The notes under the pieces are model-generated. The model was not told the origin of the DNA. It searched no databases and worked only from the letters and a program-made list of their open reading frames with translations. Source: Hamadaea tsunoensis DSM 44101 (lineage in GTDB: Bacteria; Actinomycetota; Actinomycetes; Mycobacteriales; Micromonosporaceae). Taken from it: DNA of 64,000 bases. Both the position numbers and the translations under genes were made by a program. Position 1 is the stretch's first letter. Each line of letters begins with the position of its first letter. This document shows, in pieces, positions 57,054-64,000 of this stretch. The stretch spans positions 121,330 to 185,329 of the forward strand of contig NZ_KE386821.1 in the NCBI RefSeq assembly GCF_000428945.1, read 5' to 3'.

Positions 57054-57557
57054 TCACCAGGGCCATTCGCTGCCCAACTCCTCGGCTGGCTCACCCGGCC
57101 ACACCGCGAACGCGTCGGCCGAATCGTCGAACACCAACTGGGGGCCGGACTGCGCTGCCAGGGCACAGACCGCTCTCAGCACTGCCGCGGTGTTCGGCTT
57201 CCGGAACGTGACCGTCTGGACCGTCGCATCCGCCGCGACGGGTAGTCGGCTGGTCGTCGCGCCGGCGGTGTACAGGCTGACCTCACCGAGGTCCAACCCT
57301 CCCGTACTCGCGCAGGTGGCCGGGTTCCGGCACTCCGGTAACCGCGAGCCGACCGGCTCACCGACGATCTCGAACCAGTTCGTTCCATGACAGCCCGCCG
57401 CTTGGAACGCCGCCAGCGCCGCGGCCGCCGAGGGCCGCGGCAGAGCTTGCGGTGCCTTCTCGGGTACGCCTCGCGTGAACCCGGCCGACGCGATCCACTC
57501 GGCCATGCCGGTCTCAGCGAGGGTGTCCAACGGCACCACGAAAAGCGACCAGCTCAC
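57054..57557 (-). CDS. Hypothetical protein
   Basis: I do not recognise this 167-residue product. It starts at GTG 57557 after GGGGTC. WSLFVVPLDTLAETGMAEWIASAGFTRGVPEKAPQALPRPSAAAALAAF is followed by GCHGTNWFEIVGEPVGSRLPECRNPATCASTGGLDLGEVSLY and TFRKPNTAAVLRAVCALAAQSGPQLVFDDSADAFAVWPGEPAEELG. The four Cys might bind metal. No signal peptide is seen. The start lies inside the 3' end of the pentapeptide-repeat gene (44 bp overlap) and the HAD gene follows 54 bp later, so they probably share a transcript. Confidence 0.6.
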   Translation of the reverse strand: MSWSLFVVPLDTLAETGMAEWIASAGFTRGVPEKAPQALPRPSAAAALAAFQAAGCHGTNWFEIVGEPVGSRLPECRNPATCASTGGLDLGEVSLYTAGATTSRLPVAADATVQTVTFRKPNTAAVLRAVCALAAQSGPQLVFDDSADAFAVWPGEPAEELGSEWPW

Positions 57558-58470
57558 GACCCCAGTGTGGCATCCGTGAACCGCCGCGCTGCGCTGACGG
57601 GGTGAGCTGTTCGACCACCGCGGCGAGGAGCAGCACGGCTCCGTAGCCGGGCAGCTGGGCGAGTGGCCGGGCGATCCACAGTCCGAGCACGTTGAAGACG
57701 AGCGGTCCGACGATCGCCAGGGCACCCGCACCGGCGAGGAGTGCCGTTCCCACCTTCCTCAGCATCGCCCTGGCGGACGGCACGGCCGGAACCTTGCCGG
57801 CCGGCGTACGCGCGAGGGTCCAGGTACGCCGGACCATCCGGTACGCCAGGACGAGCGCGGCGAGGAACGTCAGTTGGACGACGCCGCGCTCGACGACGCC
57901 GATGCGCGTACTCCAGGTGATGGCTTGAATGTTGTAGGTCCACCAGACGGCGGCGCCGCGCAGGTCGGTGCCGCCGAGTTCGGCCTGGATGAGGGAGGCG
58001 TTGAAGAGGTTCGCGCCGCGCAGGTCGGCGTCGACGAGGGTGGCCTGGCTGAGCCCGGCCGACGTGAGGTCGGCGTCGCGCAGGTCGGCGCCGGTGAGGT
58101 CGGCCTGGGTGAGGTCGGCGTCGTGCAAGTGCGCGCCGCGGAGGTCCGCGCCGGTCAGGTCGGCCTGCGTGAGGTCGGACCGGCGGAAGGAGGCGCCTTC
58201 GGCGTGCGCGCCCGTCAGGTCGGCCTGGATGAGCTCGACGCCGTCGAACACCGTCCCGGTCAGGTCTCCGCAGCGCAGGTCCGGTACGCGATCACCCGGC
58301 TGGAAGTGGCGTCCGGCCACACGCGCCGGGTCTTCGGGGCAGTCCGACGGGGCGGCGGCCGGGGTGTGCGGCGGGGCGGCGTAGGAGGTGACGAGCCAGA
58401 TCGTGAGGACGCCGAGGGCGGCTGTGGTCAGGAGGACGCAGACCGTCCATCGTGGTGCCAGGCGGGCCAT
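57514..58470 (-). CDS. Pentapeptide-repeat membrane protein
   Basis: This 318-residue protein has an N-terminal membrane anchor (VCVLLTTAALGVLTIWLVTSY, residues ~10-30). A right-handed beta-helix of pentapeptide repeats, A(D/N)LxX, follows: ADLTGAHAEG, ADLTGADLRGAHLHDADLTQADLTGADLRDADLTSAGLS and so on (residues ~65-175). The C-terminus has three or four membrane segments (LTFLAALVLAYRMV; GTALLAGAGALAIVGPLVF; GYGAVLLLAAVVEQL). It is unlike the soluble gyrase-protecting Qnr/MfpA type. The repeats probably face outside or form a scaffold. It overlaps the downstream hypothetical gene by 44 bp. Confidence 0.85.
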   Translation of the reverse strand: MARLAPRWTVCVLLTTAALGVLTIWLVTSYAAPPHTPAAAPSDCPEDPARVAGRHFQPGDRVPDLRCGDLTGTVFDGVELIQADLTGAHAEGASFRRSDLTQADLTGADLRGAHLHDADLTQADLTGADLRDADLTSAGLSQATLVDADLRGANLFNASLIQAELGGTDLRGAAVWWTYNIQAITWSTRIGVVERGVVQLTFLAALVLAYRMVRRTWTLARTPAGKVPAVPSARAMLRKVGTALLAGAGALAIVGPLVFNVLGLWIARPLAQLPGYGAVLLLAAVVEQLTPSAQRGGSRMPHWGRELVAFRGAVGHPR

Positions 58471-58514
58471 GCGGCCATCATGGCGGCCGCGGTCAAGGCG
58501 AAGGCGAAGACCTG

Positions 58515-59012
58515 CTACGGCGCGGCGTCGAGGCGTACCTCGTAGAGGCGGAGGTCGCCGTCGGTGCCGATGTGCCGGAATCCGGCGCGTTCGAGCGTGC
58601 GTTGCGAGGCGACGTTGTCGTGGGTGGTATCGGCGATGACGCGGGACAGCCCATGACCGGTCGCGACGTTCAGCAGCGCGGTGAGCGCCTCCGCCGCGTA
58701 GCCGTGGCCACGCGCCGACGGGGACAGTCCGTAGCCGACCTCGACGCAGCCCTCGTCCGGCTGGCCCTTGAAGCCGATGCCGCCGATGGCCAGCCCGTCG
58801 GCGGCCCGGCTGATGCGGTAGTGCCCGAAGGGGCGCTGGTCCCCGTGGGCGGCCGTTGCCCGCAGGAATGCCGAGACGCCGATGACGTCGCCGTCGAAGG
58901 GGTAGTCGTCGGCCCAGGCGTCCCCGGCTTCGGCGCGCCGCCCGACGATGCGTTCGCCTTCGGCAGCGTCGATGGCGTGCAGGCGCAGTCGCGGCGTCTG
59001 AAGATCAGTCAC
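58515..59012 (-). CDS. GNAT family N-acetyltransferase (RimJ/RimL-like)
   Basis: This 165-residue acetyltransferase has TPRLRLHAIDAAEGERIVG at the N-terminus and EVGYGLSPSARGHGYAAEALTALLNVATGHGLSRVIADTTHDNVASQRTLERAGFRHIG, with the acetyl-CoA loop SARGHGYA and the typical NVAS-Q-x-LE-AGF segment. The start at GTG 59012 lacks a clear ribosome-binding site; ATG 59045 is an in-frame alternative. The substrate is unknown. It is divergent from the MFS exporter gene, with 86 bp between them, and follows the pentapeptide gene's promoter region. Confidence 0.87.
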   Translation of the reverse strand: MTDLQTPRLRLHAIDAAEGERIVGRRAEAGDAWADDYPFDGDVIGVSAFLRATAAHGDQRPFGHYRISRAADGLAIGGIGFKGQPDEGCVEVGYGLSPSARGHGYAAEALTALLNVATGHGLSRVIADTTHDNVASQRTLERAGFRHIGTDGDLRLYEVRLDAAP

Positions 59013-59098
59013 GGCAACAGCGAAGCAGCCTTCGGGAGTCCGCACAAGCCGATTACCGCGCTCCCGGTGGCAGGTACGGCTCTCCGTGACGCCGTCGA

Positions 59099-60304
59099 GT
59101 GCGTGAGAATTCGATGTCGTGGGGGAGATCCGGCCGGTACGAAGATCGCGTGCCCTTTCTCGCGCTCTTCGCCGCCGTCCTCCTGCTCGGCATCGCGGAC
59201 TCGATGGTCAACTCCTACATCGTCCTGTTCGGAGCCGACGCGGCCGGGCTGACGCCGCTGCAGATCGGCGTCTGGTCCTCGGTCTTCGCCCTCGCCGGCA
59301 TCAGCGTCAGCTGGTGGCTGGGCCGGTTGTTCGACCGTCGGCCCGCGCGGGCGTACGCGATCGTCGTCATCATGCTGGGCTCGGCGGGTTACGCGATCCT
59401 GGCGCGGGTGTCGAGTTTTCCGGTGCTGCTGCTGATGGCCGCGACGGTGCTGGGTTGCCTGGGTGCGGCCTTTCCGCAGTTGTTCTCCCTGGCCCGCGCC
59501 GTGCTCGGCGACGGGGCGGCCGGGCAGCGTTCGGCGCCGCTGCTGCGCGCGGGCTGGTCGCTGGCGTGGTCCGTCGGGCCGCTGCTGGGCGCGCTGGTGC
59601 TGTCCCACGGCGGCTATTCCTGGCTGTTCTGGACAGGCGCCGCGGTGTTCTTCGCCGCGGCGCTCGCCGTCTTCCTGGTGCCGCGGCCGGGGCCGGTGAC
59701 GGCGTCGAGCCCGACGCGGGGTGACACGCCGGTCCTGCTCACGACAAGCGTGATGCTGTTCTTCGCCGCGATGTTCGCCGGCGGGCTGGCGCTGCCGCTG
59801 TTCGTCACGCGCTCCCTGCATCTGCCGCCCGCGGTGATCGGCGTGCTGTTCAGCGTGTGCGCCGCGGTCGAGGTGGTGGCCACGCTGGGGCTGACCGTGC
59901 TGCCCGCGTGGATCAGCCAGCGGGCCCTCATCCTCGGCGGCTTCGCCACTTTCGCCTGTTACTTCGGGCTGACGGTCGTGTCCTCCGGCCTGGCGGTGCT
60001 GGTGATCGCGCAGGCGTTGCGCGGTGTGGGGATCGCGATCGTCGGGGCGGCCGGGATCCGCTACTTCCAGGATCTGCTCGCCCCGGCGACCGGCCGCGCC
60101 ACCACGCTGTTCACCAATGCGACCACGGCGGGCCTGCTGGTCTCCGGCATCCTGGCGGGGCTGGCGGTCGAACGCTTCGGCTACCTGACGACGCTCCTGC
60201 TCTGTGGGGTGACGGCCGCGGTGGGCGGGGTCGCCTTCACCGTCGGTTCCCGCCGCCATACGGTGGCCGGCCCGCAGGAGGACAAGGCGCGCGTCAGCGT
60301 CTGA
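59099..60304 (+). CDS. MFS transporter, sugar-efflux (SET)-like
   Basis: This 401-residue transporter has about twelve membrane segments and the MFS loop 2-3 motif region GRLFDRRPARAYAIVV. Its overall pattern (SMVNSYIVLFGADAAGLTPLQIGVW; LLRAGWSLAWSVGPLLGALVL; IRYFQDLLAPATGRATTLFTNATTAGLLVSGILAG) resembles the SetA/SetB sugar-efflux subfamily. The start is GTG 59099 or ATG 59114. The substrate is not determined. It stands alone and is followed by a secreted-protein gene on the same strand. Function is export, by family. Confidence 0.88.
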   Translation: MRENSMSWGRSGRYEDRVPFLALFAAVLLLGIADSMVNSYIVLFGADAAGLTPLQIGVWSSVFALAGISVSWWLGRLFDRRPARAYAIVVIMLGSAGYAILARVSSFPVLLLMAATVLGCLGAAFPQLFSLARAVLGDGAAGQRSAPLLRAGWSLAWSVGPLLGALVLSHGGYSWLFWTGAAVFFAAALAVFLVPRPGPVTASSPTRGDTPVLLTTSVMLFFAAMFAGGLALPLFVTRSLHLPPAVIGVLFSVCAAVEVVATLGLTVLPAWISQRALILGGFATFACYFGLTVVSSGLAVLVIAQALRGVGIAIVGAAGIRYFQDLLAPATGRATTLFTNATTAGLLVSGILAGLAVERFGYLTTLLLCGVTAAVGGVAFTVGSRRHTVAGPQEDKARVSV

Positions 60305-60420
60305 GCGGTTCACCGACGGGGGTATCGAGAAGGACGGCCCGATCGGGCAGCATCCGGATTGCCGGACTTCATGCGAACCTGGGCCACGAGATCGATGAAC
60401 GGCGGCGGCCTGGAGGGATC

Positions 60421-60954
60421 ATGCGAGCACGGTGCTGGACGTCGGCGATGGCGTCGCTGGTGATGGGGATGACCTGTGCGGTCGTGCCCGCGGCCGAAGC
60501 GCAGGCGGCGCCACCGCCGCCGCCCGTGTCGGCGAGACACCTGCTGCAGTGGTGGAATGCCGCTCGCGGCGACTATTACGCCTCGGGTACCTACGACGGC
60601 GACGTCAGCGCAGGCACGAACGGATATCAGAACCTGCGGACCGAAGGCAATGTGGTCACCACTCAGATCGCGGGGACCGTCCCGCTCTATCTCTTCTGGA
60701 ACGGGTCGCGCGCGGACAACTACACGACGGCGACGGCCGCGGGCAGCAGCAGCGCTATCAATTACTTCTACCAATACGTGCGCGTCGAGGGATACGTGTT
60801 CACCACGCAGGTCGCCGGAACGGTGCCGCTCTACACGTACTGGAGCGCTGCCAACGCCGACAATCTGAGCGCGGCCAACCCTGACACCATCAACGAGGCC
60901 GTGGCCAGGGGTTACGTGCTCGTCCGCCTGGAGGGCTACATCTTCCCGGCCTGA
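60421..60954 (+). CDS. Secreted protein with three DUF5648-like repeats
   Basis: This 177-residue protein starts at ATG 60421 behind GGAGGGATC. It has a signal peptide (MRARCWTSAMASLVMGMTCAVVPAAEAQAA, cleavage ~residue 30). Three ~45-residue repeats follow: LLQWWNAARGDYYASG ... LRTEGNVVTTQIAGTV; PLYLFWNGSRADNYTTA ... VRVEGYVFTTQVAGTV; PLYTYWSAANADNLSAA ... VRLEGYIFPA. The W-N-x-x-R-x-D(N)-Y pattern with a V-x-x-E-G-Y-(V/I)-F end matches the DUF5648 repeats often attached to secreted peptidases and lysozymes. Here they stand alone, so the protein may bind carbohydrate or peptidoglycan. Function is unknown. Confidence 0.75.
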   Translation: MRARCWTSAMASLVMGMTCAVVPAAEAQAAPPPPPVSARHLLQWWNAARGDYYASGTYDGDVSAGTNGYQNLRTEGNVVTTQIAGTVPLYLFWNGSRADNYTTATAAGSSSAINYFYQYVRVEGYVFTTQVAGTVPLYTYWSAANADNLSAANPDTINEAVARGYVLVRLEGYIFPA

Positions 60955-61171
60955 CCAGATCGCGGTCAGGGAGGCCCGCGTCCCGGCGGGGACAGGAACT
61001 GCTCGCCCGGACCGGCACCGGTACGCGAGCCCTGCCCCGATCGTTGGGCAGGCCGGACGGCGTACAAGAAATCCTGGCGTGGTGTGTCGGATCGCGGGGG
61101 CGGCGTTCGTAGCAGGGGTGAGCGGCGGCCCGGGAAGCGGCCGCCGGCCGGCGGGAGATGAGGATCCGGAA

Positions 61172-61762
61172 ATGGCAAAGGTCATCGCGATCATGTCGGT
61201 GTCGCTCGACGGCTACGTCGCCGATCGCAACCACGGTGTGGACGAGGTCTTCGACTGGTACACGGCCGGCGACCTGGTCGTGCCCTCCGGCGACCCGGAC
61301 ATGACGTTCCGCGTCTCCGCGCCGAGCGCGGAGCATCTGGGCAGCCTGATGGGCGGGCTCGGCGCGCTGGTCGCCGGCCGCCGCACGTTCGACAAGGCCG
61401 GCGGGTGGGGCGGCCGGCACCCGTGGGGCCCGGCGTTCGTGCTCGCGCACGAGGTGCCCGACGGGTGGCCGCGGCCCGGTTCCACCGTGCATTTCGTCAG
61501 CGACGGGGTGGAGAACGCGGTGGCGCAGGCGAAGGCCGCCGCGGGGGACCGCGCGGTGGCCGTGCACGGCGGCGACACCATCCGGCAGTGCCTCGACGCG
61601 GGGCTGCTGGACGAACTCCAGGTGGACCTCGTCCCGCTGCTGCTCGGATCGGGGATCCCGCTGTTCGGGCCCGCCCGCAACGCGCCGGTGGTTCTCGGCG
61701 ACCCGGTCGTCGTCGCCGGAAAGGGCGTCACCCACCTGCGCTATCCGGTACGCAAGAACTAA
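61172..61762 (+). CDS. Dihydrofolate reductase family protein (RibD C-terminal-like)
   Basis: This 196-residue protein has MSVSLDGYVADRNHGVDEVFDW, LGALVAGRRTFDKAGGWGG, PAFVLAHEVPDGWP, GDRAVAVHGGDTIRQCLDAGLLDELQVDLVPLLLGSGIPLFGP. These blocks belong to the DHFR/RibD_C fold that binds NADPH; the GGxxxxxxxLxxGLxDELxxxxxPxxLGxGxxLF motif is complete. Such actinobacterial proteins (YyaP/YwjB-like) are of unassigned substrate and should not be taken as true DHFR. The start is ATG 61172 (MAKVIAIMSV). Its stop overlaps the convergent membrane protein gene by four bases. Confidence 0.9.
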   Translation: MAKVIAIMSVSLDGYVADRNHGVDEVFDWYTAGDLVVPSGDPDMTFRVSAPSAEHLGSLMGGLGALVAGRRTFDKAGGWGGRHPWGPAFVLAHEVPDGWPRPGSTVHFVSDGVENAVAQAKAAAGDRAVAVHGGDTIRQCLDAGLLDELQVDLVPLLLGSGIPLFGPARNAPVVLGDPVVVAGKGVTHLRYPVRKN

Positions 61763-62163
61763 CTGGACGGCGAGGTGGCGTCAGCCGCCGGGCGGAAGAC
61801 CAGCAGCGCGGTCAGCAGCAGGAGAGCCCCGCATACCGCCTGCTCGACGACCATCCACTTCGGCAGGGCGAGGAAGAACAGCACCCCGACGACCGCCACG
61901 AGCAGCACCGCGACGACGATGCGCAGCCGCAGCAGGGCCCGCGGCCGGCCCTGGACCGCCCGCTGGGCGAAGACGAAGGTGAGGATCGACGTCAGGGCGA
62001 CGATGGTGGCGCGGACCTCGGCTTGCGGCGTGACCTGGTCCGGGCGCTGCTTCGCCAGGTAGACGATCGCCGCGACGGTGGCGATGCTGACCGCCATGTA
62101 CGCGGCGACCAGCGTCCGCGCCGTACGCAGTGTCGTCGGCCGGGGGTTGTCAGGAAGAGGCAT
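61759..62163 (-). CDS. Small membrane protein of unknown function
   Basis: This 134-residue protein starts at ATG 62163 and has four predicted membrane segments: TLVAAYMAVSIATVAAIVYLA, ATIVALTSILTFVFAQRAV, LRIVVAVLLVAVVGVLFFLAL and AVCGALLLLTALLVF. Between them are short charged loops. No family motif is recognised. It is divergent from the SARP regulator gene with 83 bp between them, so it might be controlled by it. Its TAG stop overlaps the TAA of the DHFR-like gene. Confidence 0.72.
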   Translation of the reverse strand: MPLPDNPRPTTLRTARTLVAAYMAVSIATVAAIVYLAKQRPDQVTPQAEVRATIVALTSILTFVFAQRAVQGRPRALLRLRIVVAVLLVAVVGVLFFLALPKWMVVEQAVCGALLLLTALLVFRPAADATSPSS

Positions 62164-62246
62164 GCGAAATGTCCTTCGTGGTGGGAAAGCCCAGTGTGCG
62201 TCGGCGGTCCTCACATTCACCTCACACGGTGGTAACGTCGTCCCTT

Positions 62247-64000
62247 GTGGAGTTCGGGATCCTCGGTCCCGTGCAGGTCAGGGTCGCCGGGCAGGACGCC
62301 ACCCCGGCCGGGACACGGCTGCGGCTGCTGCTCGCGATGCTGTTGCTCCAGGCCGGTCTGACGGTTCCGGCGGACACCCTCGTCCAGGCGCTCTGGGAGG
62401 ACGACGCGTCGCAGGCCCGGCTGGCCGCCCTGCCCACCTATGTCATGCGGCTGCGCCGGGCGGTGGGCGTACAGGTCGCCGCCCGCATCGTCACCCAACC
62501 CGGCGGGTACGCGATCACGGTCGCCCCCGACGAGCTGGACCTGCACCGGTTCCAGAAGCACTGGGACGAGGGCCGGGCGCAGGCCGCGCGCGGTGACCTG
62601 GCCGGCGCGCGGACGAGTCTTTCGGCCGCGGTGCGGCTGTGGCGCGGCGAACCGCTGGCCACGCTGCCGGCCGGCAGGGTCGTGGCGAACGAGGTCGAGA
62701 AGCTCGCCGGCCGCCGGGTCGCCGCGTACCGGGACCTGTTCGAGGTGAGCCTGAAGCTCGGCCGGGCCGCCGAACTGCTGCCCGACATCGCCGCGCTGGC
62801 CGCCGCGTACCCGTTCGACGAGGAGCTGCGCGGCTACTGGATGCTGGCGCTGTATCGCGGTGGCCGGACCGCCGAGGCGTTGCGCGTCTTCGCCCAGACC
62901 CGCGCGATGCTGGCCGACGAGCTCGGCGTCGAGCCCGGCAAGGCGTTGCAGGACCTGCACCAGCGCATGCTGACCGGCGATACCGAGCCGCGCCGGGAAC
63001 CGGCCGTGCCCCGGCAGCTGCCCGCCGGCCTGCGGGGTTTCGTCGGGCGCGCCCGGGAGCTGGCCGAACTGGAGAAGCTGGCCGGCGACGACGCCGGGGT
63101 CATCGCGATCTCCGCGATCGGCGGCACCGCGGGCGTCGGCAAGACCACGCTGGCCGTCCACTTCGCGTACCAGGTCGCCGACCGGTTTCCGGACGGGCAG
63201 CTGTTCGCCGACCTGCGCGGGTTCGACCCGTCCGGCGTACCCGCCGACGCGGCGACCGTCGCGTCCGGGTTCCTGCTGGCGATGGGCGTACCGGCCGAGC
63301 AGATCCCCGCCGACCTCGACGCGCGCCTGGCGCTGTACCGGACCAGGCTGGCCGGCACGCGTACCCTCGTCGTGCTGGACAACGCGCGCGACGCGGAGCA
63401 GGTGCGCCCGCTGCTGCCCGGTGGCGCGGGGTGCCTGGTGGTGGTCACCAGCCGGGCCCGGATGCCGGGCCTGATCGCGCGGGAGGGCGCGGCGCCGCTG
63501 CCGCTCGACGTCCTCGACGAACACGACGGCCTGCGGTTGCTGGCGCAGCGCCTGGGCGACCGGGTCGCGGCCGAGCCCGCCGCGGCCGCCGCGCTGGTCC
63601 GCCAGTGCGCGGGCCTCCCGCTGGCGATCGGCGTGGTCGCCGCGCACGCGGCGCTGCGGCCCGGCCGCACGCTGGCGGCGATCCTCCAGGAGCTGCGCAC
63701 CCACGGCCTGGACCAGCTCGCCGACGTGCGCACCGTCCTGTCGTGGTCCTACCGCGCGTTGCCCGACCGCGCCGCGCACCTCTTCCGCCTGCTGGCCCTG
63801 CACCCTGTCAACGACATCAGCGAGTACGCGGCGGCGGCGCTGACCGGAACCTCGGTGGTGCTCGCGCGGGGCGCGCTGGCGGAACTGGCCGACGCGCACC
63901 TGGTCACCGAGTACGCGCCCGGCCGGTATACGCAGCACGACCTGCTGCGCGCCTACGCGGCGGAGCTGATGGCGGCGGACCCGGCGGCGATCTCGCGTCT
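62247..64000 (+). CDS. SARP/AfsR-type regulator with BTAD and NB-ARC domains (3' end cut by window edge)
   Basis: The frame from GTG 62247 is open to the window end (584 codons visible). The N-terminus is an OmpR-like winged helix (MEFGILGPVQVRVAGQDATP, then RLRLLLAMLLLQAGLTVPADTLVQALW), followed by a BTAD domain (VTQPGGYAITVAPDELDLHRF ... ELGVEPGKALQDLHQRML). An NB-ARC ATPase comes next, with Walker A GGTAGVGKTT (near residue 295), Walker B TRTLVVLDNA and the GLPLAI motif. AfsR-type SARPs activate secondary-metabolite genes; the C-terminal TPR part would lie beyond the edge. A TAACGT box lies 8 nt before the GTG. Confidence 0.92.
   Translation, partial: MEFGILGPVQVRVAGQDATPAGTRLRLLLAMLLLQAGLTVPADTLVQALWEDDASQARLAALPTYVMRLRRAVGVQVAARIVTQPGGYAITVAPDELDLHRFQKHWDEGRAQAARGDLAGARTSLSAAVRLWRGEPLATLPAGRVVANEVEKLAGRRVAAYRDLFEVSLKLGRAAELLPDIAALAAAYPFDEELRGYWMLALYRGGRTAEALRVFAQTRAMLADELGVEPGKALQDLHQRMLTGDTEPRREPAVPRQLPAGLRGFVGRARELAELEKLAGDDAGVIAISAIGGTAGVGKTTLAVHFAYQVADRFPDGQLFADLRGFDPSGVPADAATVASGFLLAMGVPAEQIPADLDARLALYRTRLAGTRTLVVLDNARDAEQVRPLLPGGAGCLVVVTSRARMPGLIAREGAAPLPLDVLDEHDGLRLLAQRLGDRVAAEPAAAAALVRQCAGLPLAIGVVAAHAALRPGRTLAAILQELRTHGLDQLADVRTVLSWSYRALPDRAAHLFRLLALHPVNDISEYAAAALTGTSVVLARGALAELADAHLVTEYAPGRYTQHDLLRAYAAELMAADPAAISR

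Noticed and set aside
57514-58470. Qnr/MfpA-type gyrase-protecting pentapeptide protein
   Set aside because: This protein has an N-terminal membrane anchor and several C-terminal membrane segments, so it does not fit the soluble DNA-mimic type.

Overview
This is a contiguous stretch of very GC-rich DNA with tightly packed genes on both strands, strong G/C preference at third codon positions, frequent GTG/TTG starts and many ATGA/GTGA stop-start overlaps. It contains F420/deazaflavin-type oxidoreductases, an M1 aminopeptidase, large LuxR- and SARP-type ATPase regulators, a 2-methylisoborneol (2-MIB) gene set and a PrsW protease. Together these point to a chromosomal segment of a filamentous actinomycete, most likely Micromonosporaceae (Actinoplanes-like). 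The family assignment is inference from gene content; no rRNA or other phylogenetic marker is present. I saw no tRNA, rRNA, CRISPR array, prophage, intact IS element or replication origin. Layout, left to right. 0-14 kb: a truncated nucleoside-deaminase gene coupled to an LLM-class F420 oxidoreductase, an Lrp regulator, a deazaflavin-dependent nitroreductase-type protein, a methyltransferase, a membrane-anchored EF-hand protein, a DapA-family lyase divergent from a LysR regulator, aminopeptidase N (pepN), a maltokinase-cap-like protein, an epoxide hydrolase and a large LuxR/ATPase regulator. 14.7-18.3 kb: the 2-MIB locus, in which a family 2B encapsulin shell gene is transcribed divergently from the cargo terpene cyclase and the GPP C-methyltransferase. 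18.3-20.7 kb: an ADP-ribose neighbourhood (macrodomain protein, SMI1/KNR4 protein, ADP-ribosylglycohydrolase). 20.7-25.2 kb: a winged-helix regulator with a membrane protein, a PrsW-type intramembrane protease with an acidic repeat tail, an ArsR-AHSA1 pair and a ~380-bp element with long terminal inverted repeats. 25.2-29.3 kb: a five-gene overlapping operon of ECF sigma factor, ABC ATPase and three membrane proteins. 29.3-47.2 kb: a membrane P-loop/Sel1 protein, an NmrA-type oxidoreductase, an NAD-dependent DNA ligase, VOC and GNAT proteins, a methionine aminopeptidase divergent from an XRE regulator over a striking operator, an S66 peptidase, an OmpA-like/zincin protein, an enolase, a TetR-SnoaL pair with paired operators, and secreted or unknown proteins. 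47.6-64 kb: a second membrane P-loop protein with twelve 36-residue TPR-like repeats, a 1220-residue secreted metalloprotease-SGNH-hydrolase fusion, two GNAT proteins, a HAD phosphatase, a pentapeptide-repeat membrane protein, an MFS exporter, a secreted three-repeat protein, a DHFR-like reductase and the 5' part of a SARP/NB-ARC regulator that runs off the right edge. Points that stand out are the divergent encapsulin/2-MIB locus with a short cargo N-terminus, the two paralogous membrane NTPase-repeat proteins, the perfect 18-bp inverted repeat between map and its XRE neighbour, the inverted-repeat element at 24.8-25.2 kb, two unusual putative metalloproteases, and a recurrent leaderless-promoter signature (-10 hexamer exactly 6 nt before the start codon) at five or more genes.
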